Shown piece by piece: positions 57,110 to 64,000 of a stretch of DNA of 64,000 nt (position 1 is its first letter; the number at the start of each line of letters is the position of its first letter). Under the pieces are notes generated by a model. That model made no database searches. It was not told where the DNA came from and saw nothing but the letters and a program-made list of their open reading frames with translations. The stretch spans positions 17,636-81,635 of the forward strand of contig JACCGJ010023620.1 in NCBI GenBank assembly GCA_013407085.1, read 5' to 3'. Made by a program: the position numbers and the translations under genes. This DNA is from Atriophallophorus winterbourni. Its lineage: Eukaryota > Platyhelminthes > Trematoda > Plagiorchiida > Microphallidae.

Positions 57110-60045
57110 TGCATCTTGACCTCGTCGTTTAATGCGAACATCGAACGAATTTTCATTTATCCTAACGGCGATCGTTCGCTTTGAAATATGGCCAACTGCT
57201 TTTCCGATCAAAGACGACGTTCCGAGTCTGTAGCACGTGTCTTCGTCGAACACTGAATTGCCTATTTCGGCACACCATTTATCATCGCAACCGACCAGGA
57301 CCATCGGTTTCAATCGACAATGTTCCGAGATTTGACTCTACAACTTGGCTCTCAGCAAATCCAAAAGACCGCCTACAACCCCAACGCGAATTAATTGCTT
57401 AATGGCGCCACACCGGCATGTCGAATGCACTTTAGCTGCTAAACTCAATCCTAAAAGATGCACTGAGAATTTATCACATCCTCTTCTTGGAATTCGTTCT
57501 ACCATCTTAGAAGGCATTCAATGCTCAGCCAAAGAGTTAGTTTGTGGCACTACCTTGTGTCTTCCCGGCAAACTCGTTGTGCCTTGCCAGTCTTTACATT
57601 CTATATCAGATTACATAACTCGCTTGCGATCGTTTGTTTCGAAGTTGAATTATAGGACTCCACGACAGCGTCATGTCCACCAACAGAAATCGCCTTATCG
57701 CGATACGTGTGATTTTCTTTTTATGCGACGTGTCTCCTGATGTAAACCACTTCAACCAAACTATCATAGACCACGCAGAGCTATTAGGCGTAAACACAAG
57801 CACGTCTTTTCGAATATGAATGGTCGACGCCTCACGGTTCCTATCGAACGTTTAAAACCAGCTTTCGTTGTGCTTAAGCCACCAAATCCATTAACACTGC
57901 TTTCCCCTCAATCACAACTGCCGTGTAATCCTCATGTGCCTACCACCTTTCTCGTTCATCCCAGTGCATTCCAGTCCCGTTGAAACTCGAACAGATAGAC
58001 AAGTGCGTTGACCCAACCGTCGAAAGAACAAAATATCACGACGTACGATCACGACTAACATCCACTTTGGGCATTCAAACGGTCAATTCTCTCATGAGCA
58101 TCTTGACCTCGTAGGTTGATGCCAGCATCGAACGGATATTCATTCATCCAAACTGCGATAGATCGCATTACAAGATGGCCGATTGCCTTCCCGATCAAAG
58201 ACCACGTTCTGAGTCTGTAGCACGCGTCTTCATCGAACACTGGATTGCTTATTTTGGCACACCATTTTTCATTGCAATTTACCATGGCGCTCGGTTTCAA
58301 TCGGCAATATTCCGAGATTTGACTATACACCTTGGCTGTCAGCACATCTGAACCACCGCCTACCATCTTAACGCGAATGGATTGATTGATGTCGCACAAC
58401 CGACAAGTCAAAGTCGCTTTTGCTGTTCAGTCTGATCCTAATAGATGCACTGAGAATTTATCACTTCCTCTTCTTGGAATTCATTTTACCATTAAATAAG
58501 ATATGCAATGCTCAGCCACAGAGTTAGTTTGTCACACTATATTGTGTCTTCCCGGCGAACTCGTAGTGCCTTGCCAGTCATTACCTTCTCTGTCAGATTA
58601 CATTACTCGCTTGCGATCGTTTGTGTCTAAGTTGGATTTTACGACTCCTCGACAGCGCCATGTCCGTCAACAGAAATCTCCTCAACACGATAGTGCGATT
58701 TTGTTTTTGTGTGACGTGTGTCCCTATATAAACCACTTCAACCATCCTTTCATAGATCACGCAGAGCTACTAAGCCTGAACACAAGTACGTCATTTTGAA
58801 TATGAATGGTCGAAACCTCACGGTTTTTATTAATCGTCTAAAACCAGCTTTCGTTGAGCTTAAGCCACCAAATCTATCAACGATGCTTTCCCCTCAATCA
58901 CAACCACCGTGTAATCCTCATGTGCCTACCACCGCCGTCGGCCATCCCAATCCTCCAGTCCCATCCATTTTCGTTGAAACTCAAAACGGTAGACAAGTGC
59001 GTTGACCCAATCGTCGAAAGAACAAAATATCACGACGTACGATCACACCTAACATTCACTTTGGGCATTCAAACGGTCAATTCTCTCATGTGTATCTTGA
59101 CCTCTTCGGTTAATGCCATCATCGAACGGATATCCATTCATCCTTATCGCGATCTATCGCTTTACAAGATGGCCCACTGCTTTTTCGATCAAAGTCCACG
59201 TTCTTAGTCTGTAGCTCGCGTCTTTGTCAAACCCCGGATTGCCTATTTTGGCACACCATTTATCAACGCAACCGACCATGGCGCAAACTTTCAATTGATA
59301 TTGTTCCGAGATTTGACTCTACACCTTGGCTGTCAGCACATCCGAACCACCGCCTACCATCCCAACGCGAATGGATTGGTTGATGGCGCTTCAACGGCAG
59401 GTCAAAGCCGCTTTTTCTGGTCAGTCCGGTCCTAATAGATGCACTGAGAATTTAGCACTTGTTGTTTTTGAAATTCGATCTAATATGACAGAAGACATTC
59501 AATGCTCAGCCGCAGAGTTAATTTGCGGCACTACCTTGTGTCTCTCCGGTGAACTCGTAGTGCCATGCCAGTCACTAACTTCAATGTCATATTACATAAC
59601 TCGCATGCGATCGTTTGTGTCGAAGTTGGATTATACGACTCCTCGACAGCGACATGTCCATCAACAGAAATCACCTCAACACGATAGTGCGATTTTGTTT
59701 TTGTGTGACGTGAGTCCCTATATAAACAACTTCAACCATCCTATCACAGACTACGCGTGGACTTTGATCGTATACACATGTAATTCATTTTGAATATGAA
59801 TATTCGACGCCTCACGGTATCTATTGATCCGCTAAAATTACCTTTCGTTAAGCCTAAGCAACCAACTCCAACAAGCGTCATTACCTCTCAATCGCAACCC
59901 CAGTGTAATCCATATGTGCCTACCACCTTCCTCGTTAATCCAAATCCTCCAGTCCCTTCCAGCCCGTTCATACTTGCACCGGTAGACATATGCATTGTCC
60001 TTAACGTCCTTCTAACTATGTGACCTCATTGACATTTCGAGCGTA
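57110..60045 (+). pseudogene. Gypsy-like integrase region, three tandem copies (copy 2)
   Basis: Counterpart of 37187-40122: units start near 57110, 58099 and 59093. The same stops and frameshifts are present, so decay and triplication happened before the duplication. Example motifs: ELV.GTTLCLPGELVVP, RLRSFVSKLDYTTPRQRHV. Confidence 0.8.
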
Positions 60046-60820
60046 TGTTATCCTTTCGCTAAGACAAACTAACGCTCTGTTTGGAAATTATTGCAGTGAA
60101 CTACTTTCACTTTGTATCTCCGTGTTTTGTACATAAAGGTTTTATGCCTTTTTCGGTTATTCGTCTATTGGCATCAATCAAATTAATGTTTGGCGGTTTT
60201 CGAACTCTCGGACTTCGTCTTTTTTGTGATTGCGAAGTTTGTGTGCGCTACTTCGTTCGGGAATTGTGATTAACGGATCCTGCTACATTTTCTTGCTCTC
60301 TCTACCTTTGTTTCCATCTCTTGGATTTTCCCGTGTGGATCAACTCGCTATCGTTTGAGTTCACTGGATCTTCAGTTGGACATTCGCTCGTTTGGTCTTT
60401 TAGAGAGTTCATTCCATTTTGGTTTCTATTTTGTGTAGGGCAGTCTTAATTTTGTTCCACTACACAATCAGCACATGTAGAGCAGCGCCGAAGTCCCAAC
60501 GTTTACGAAGATTAGCTAAAACATTGCAATTACAACCGAATAAACGATCGTACGAAACCTTATCGGTAAGTTACGTATACCTCAGCAACAAACCTCCCTT
60601 TCCACTACATACATATTGTCTGACTTGCCCATGACAACAAGCTTCCATCGATCTCACTAGACCATTTTCCATGATTATTCTGTACCTCTACACGTTCGCT
60701 ATGTTTTTGCTATATAAATACAAACCATGTCCTCGGTGATATAACGTTGAAGCACGGACTTTAGCTCAACGTTCCATTCCGGCCTTTTCTGTTTTCCTGA
60801 TTATCGGGTTATGAGCAACA
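60046..60820 (+). repeat. Putative gypsy 3' LTR (copy 2, uninterrupted)
   Basis: TGTTATCC...GAGCAACA, 775 bp, follows the last integrase unit. TATATAAATA at 60711-60720 could be its TATA box. The RTE empty site lies at 60567-60580. Limits rest on TG..CA ends and position only. Confidence 0.35.
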
Positions 60821-62178
60821 CATTGATTGATAGAACGCAACGAGTGTCTCCGTATTCATCATAACACATTGGCTAATTAAATGTACGTTATCATATAATG
60901 TATACGCAACTCGTCGTGTCTATGACTACAAGACTCAAGATTTATGGTTGAAAAAGCAATTAACTTTACAATAACCATAGAGTGGAACTATAGGTACAAA
61001 TGTAAACATATATATATATTATTATTATTATTATATATAATCAAAATCAATGCGACGATGATAGTTTATTAATAGTTGGTGTCAAAATTTGGATCAGCTC
61101 TCATATAGTCGTCAAGTATCGATTTGAATATAGATAAACTGTTTAAGCTTATCAAATCGGCAAGTAGGGAATTCCAAACAAAGCACACACGCAACAACTA
61201 AATGCGTGGGGTGTGAATGACGGAAAAGCATGCAAATGAATATTTTGTTAAATGCGTGGCAGTTCGATTCGAACGCACTGCTATTGCCATCTCTCCTTAG
61301 ATCATATAAATATCATACACGCTAGATAATTCACATAATGATTGAAAAGTAAATCGTGGCACGCAATCATTTTATCAAAATAATTTTGAGCAATCACTCA
61401 CCTCGATCTATCATCCTCAAGCAGAGCGCGTCATTGTACTGTCGCTGAAATTTTTGCGGATTCGATGTTCACATATACGATGAATTTAAACGTTCTCCTG
61501 TCTCACATGCACAATCCATCGAATGTCTATAATATATGAAAATGAAATAACGTGTTTCCATTGACACCTCAAAAAATGTATCTGTCGAATTATGTCTTCG
61601 TAATAGCTTCCATTGATTTATCTTTTGTGATCCATACTGCGATCCGCCCGAGTGAAATCTTTTTTATTTTTATCTAGCATTAGTCTGCTTAAATATTTTG
61701 TTCACAAGCTACTGAGATTCAATGTTACGAAAAACAGAACTCACCGATATCTCAAGCATCCGTCAGCGCGAACCGTTCAATCCATCTGTGTCTAAACTCA
61801 ACTGAGCAGTTGGTTTCTACTCCCCGACTCACAAAATGAGCATGATATTGTATTGAACGAATAATAAGTTTGCTCTGTGATGATTACTCAATACTCTCAT
61901 GTCCGCTGCAAATCGATAATGCGGTGGTCGATAAACGCGTGACGGAAATCAATCAATCGATAGCTGGGCTCGGAAACGTTCAAATCCATCTGGGTGCGCT
62001 GAACGCGGTTGACAATGCATTCAACATTGATTAGAAGATTGTGATAATAAATATGCCTAAATGCATTTATAAAGCGATAAGTTATCGTAAATAAGAAATA
62101 GCTGAAACAAGCATCGTAGCGCGTTAGTTAAACTGCACCAATTGCTGTTCCCAAGAAACATAGATTATCACGGTAGTT
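60821..62178. other. Right part of macro-repeat copy 2 without gene
   Basis: AT-rich. It matches 44511-45786 and 48190-48299 with the second RTE insertion absent (junction at 62063-62068). No ORF of interest was seen. Confidence 0.5.
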
Positions 62179-62284
62179 CAAGGTAATTCAAGGTTTTTAA
62201 TGGTCTAAAAAGCAACAAGCTTAACAACAACCATAGGATGGTAAAAATTGAAATTTAAGTGTATAAACAATATAAGAACATAGA

Positions 62285-62716
62285 TCAAACAGTATATAAG
62301 TGTTCTGGAAACGAATAATGCAATAAATATTCGTCTAATTTCGTTTTAAAGTCATGCAAGTTAGTGGCGTGAGCAACGGTTGAAGGTAAACTGTTCCAAG
62401 TAAAACAGACACGGACAGAGTAAAAATACCTTCTACAGTTCAGGCGGGAATGGGGTAAGACCAGCACATATTCATTGGTCCGATAATTCCTCGTATCCCT
62501 TCGCGTGAATAAATCCTGTAAGGGATGATTCGGGGTATGGAATGTTTTGTAAAGTAAGATAAGGTCTCCTCTGATTCGTCGATAGGGAAAATCAAACAGA
62601 TTCAGTTGAGCTATCCTTTCTTTATATGGTTTGTTTCGGATGCTGAGAACTAGTTTCGTTGAGCGGTGATAGATTCGCTGCATAAGTTCCACATCCCTCT
62701 GAGCCACGGAGACCAT
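62285..62716 (-). pseudogene. CR1-like RT, C-terminal part
   Basis: C-terminal region of the 62.2-64 kb element: RDVELMQRIYHRSTKLVLSI, KERIAQLNLFDFPYRRIRGD, then HSRLNCRRYFYSVRVCFTWN. A missing base near 62699 ('ccctctgagcc' against 'ccctcttgagcc' at 12304) puts it out of frame with the part upstream. Confidence 0.85.
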
Positions 62717-63007
62717 GACTGCACACCGTATTCCATGACTGGTCTCAAGTATGTATTCATGATCCTTGGGAATATCTTGGGCGAAAATTTCCCAAATACA
62801 CGTTTTTGAGTAATATTTAGAACTCGTGTTCTTTTGTTTAAAAGGCCTGTTGTTTGAAGTGGATGTTTTTAAACGGCGCTATATCCAGACCCTCAAATCT
62901 TATCTTCACTGCAATTTTCAAAAACATTCGACCATGTGATATGTGAACTCTACTGGATTCCCCACCTTTATAATCCTGCATTTGTTGAAGTTAAACGGCA
63001 GATTGTT

Positions 63008-64000
63008 CTAAAACGACCAGCTGTGAAGCGTATCAAGATCCTTTTGTAATAGCAGACAGTCTTCTGGACTACGAATGCTGCACCAAATCTTTATGTCGTC
63101 AGCAAATAACGAGATGTTGCATCGAACAAATTCCGGTAATTCATTGACATAAACCAGAAAGAGGATCGGACCAAGGACTGAGCCTTGGGGAACTCCGCTA
63201 GTTGCTGCAATTGGTTTGGATAATGCACCATCAACACGTACCTGGTTAGTGCGATTTGTTAGGTAGTCATTTAGCCAATTCAGCAACTTTCCCGTGATAC
63301 CAAGCCTTTCAAGCTTCTGCAGTAGTAGGGAATGGTCAACACGATCGAATACTTTTGAAATATCCAAGTAGCACGCGTGTATTGCTTGTCCTTTATCTAC
63401 CGATTTTGTCCAATCATCTAGCGTTACCAGTAAATTAGACAAACAGGAATAATTTCGTCTGAATCCATGCTGGTTCCTCGAAAGCAACTGATTATTCTCG
63501 AAGTGCTTCATTAGATCGTCAACAATGAATCGCTCAAGTAATTCTGAAATCACTGGTAACAGAGTAACGGGTCGGTAATTTGAAACATCGGAGCGATTTC
63601 CACCTTTGTAAATTGGAGAAATTATTCCTCGTTTCCAATCTGTAGGAATCACTCCACTTGCCAGTCTTTGCTCGAACAGATAAGTGAGTGGTTTGTATAC
63701 CAAACTCGCAAATTGCTTCAATATTTTCGGGGTTATTCCGTCGGCCCCAGGAGACTTTCCGGTTTTAAGATTAAATAAACCTTGAAGGACGCGTTTCTCA
63801 GTGACACTTATTTCACTAAGGCAAACCGTGTTTGAGACTGTTGGATTTGTGCTGTTTATTGCATGTTCTATCGGGTTGAATACCGATGAATAAAACGTGG
63901 CTAAAGCATCAGAAGTTTCTGCTGCAGTTGTTGTTGGTCCAGCTGATGTGTTCACGGACGCTACTCCAGGTTTCACCTTAGCTTGATCGTTAACCATACG
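63008..64000 (-). pseudogene. CR1-like RT, N-terminal and catalytic part (partial)
   Basis: Open from the window edge (63997) to 63008: VNDQAKVKPGVASVNTS, KTGKSPGADGITPKILK, GVIPTDWKRGIISPIYKGG, NYRPVTLLPVISELLERF, QHGFRRNYSCLSNLL, ACYLDISKVFDRVDHSLL, SGVPQGSVLGP, LFADDIKIW. The RT motifs are all complete. In the sister copy at 11.8-13 kb the Q of GVPQG is changed, but here it is kept. It ends at 63008, where a region rich in small indels (about 62800-62960) breaks the frame. ORF2's endonuclease must lie beyond the window. Confidence 0.85.

Larger units (their letters stand above)
52648..62178. repeat. Segmental duplication, copy 2 (shared part)
   Basis: It aligns with 32341-48299 without the two RTE-like insertions found there. 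The coordinate offset is 20307 at the satellite inversion and 19922-19923 through the embedded elements, so ~385 bp of inverted satellite is missing here. It ends at ATCACGGTAGTT (62178), where a CR1-like LINE starts. Confidence 0.9.
62179..64000 (-). mobile_element. CR1-like LINE (minus), continues past the window
   Basis: It is inserted after ATCACGGTAGTT in macro-repeat copy 2. Copy 1 lacks it at 48299. The 3' tail has TTCAAGG-containing units as at 11784. The RT frame is followed to the window edge, so the 5' part is not visible. Confidence 0.9.

Overview
The window looks like nuclear DNA of a digenean flatworm, most likely a blood fluke (schistosomatid). The reasons are an AT-rich background, a spliced host glycosyltransferase gene, a dense mix of CR1-like and RTE-like LINEs, Penelope-like and gypsy-like debris, and a tRNA-related SINE carrying a hammerhead ribozyme of the type known from Schistosoma (Sm-alpha). 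Only one host gene can be supported. Almost everything else is mobile or satellite DNA. Clade names come from recognised protein motifs, not from any search.

Left part (1-27.6 kb): AT-rich sequence with decayed LINEs. A pair of 147-bp terminal repeats encloses an unrecognised insert (1219-2295). A hammerhead SINE (8539-9050) with a clean 9-bp target duplication splits an old LINE. A two-exon GT31 (beta-1,3-galactosyltransferase-like) gene lies on the minus strand (16926 to 14529). A nearly full-length CR1-like element on the plus strand (about 19.87-25.11 kb) has its endonuclease split by a small LTR element with a gag remnant (21860-22543, 5-bp target duplication). A Penelope-like fragment lies at 26.4-26.9 kb.

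Right part (27.6-64 kb): two tandem copies of a roughly 20-kb macro-repeat. Each has a forward array of ~350-bp satellite monomers (two alternating subtypes), an abrupt switch to inverted monomers (at 32353 and 52660), and then elements embedded in the satellite: a 5'-truncated CR1-like LINE, an RTE 3' fragment, a 246-bp unclassified insert, and a gypsy integrase region present three times in tandem and followed by a putative LTR. The shared flank ends at about 48.30 and 62.18 kb. A second, ~720-bp dimeric satellite (48.6-50.1 kb) separates the two copies.

The copies differ by later insertions, so each serves as the empty site for the other. Copy 1 carries a nearly intact RTE-like LINE (40658-44256, 14-bp target duplication) and a 5'-truncated RTE-like LINE (45787-48183). 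Copy 2 carries a CR1-like LINE starting at 62179. This gives a relative order: satellite and embedded elements first, then the duplication, then the three LINE insertions. Two nearly identical copies could also be haplotypes wrongly placed in tandem by assembly.
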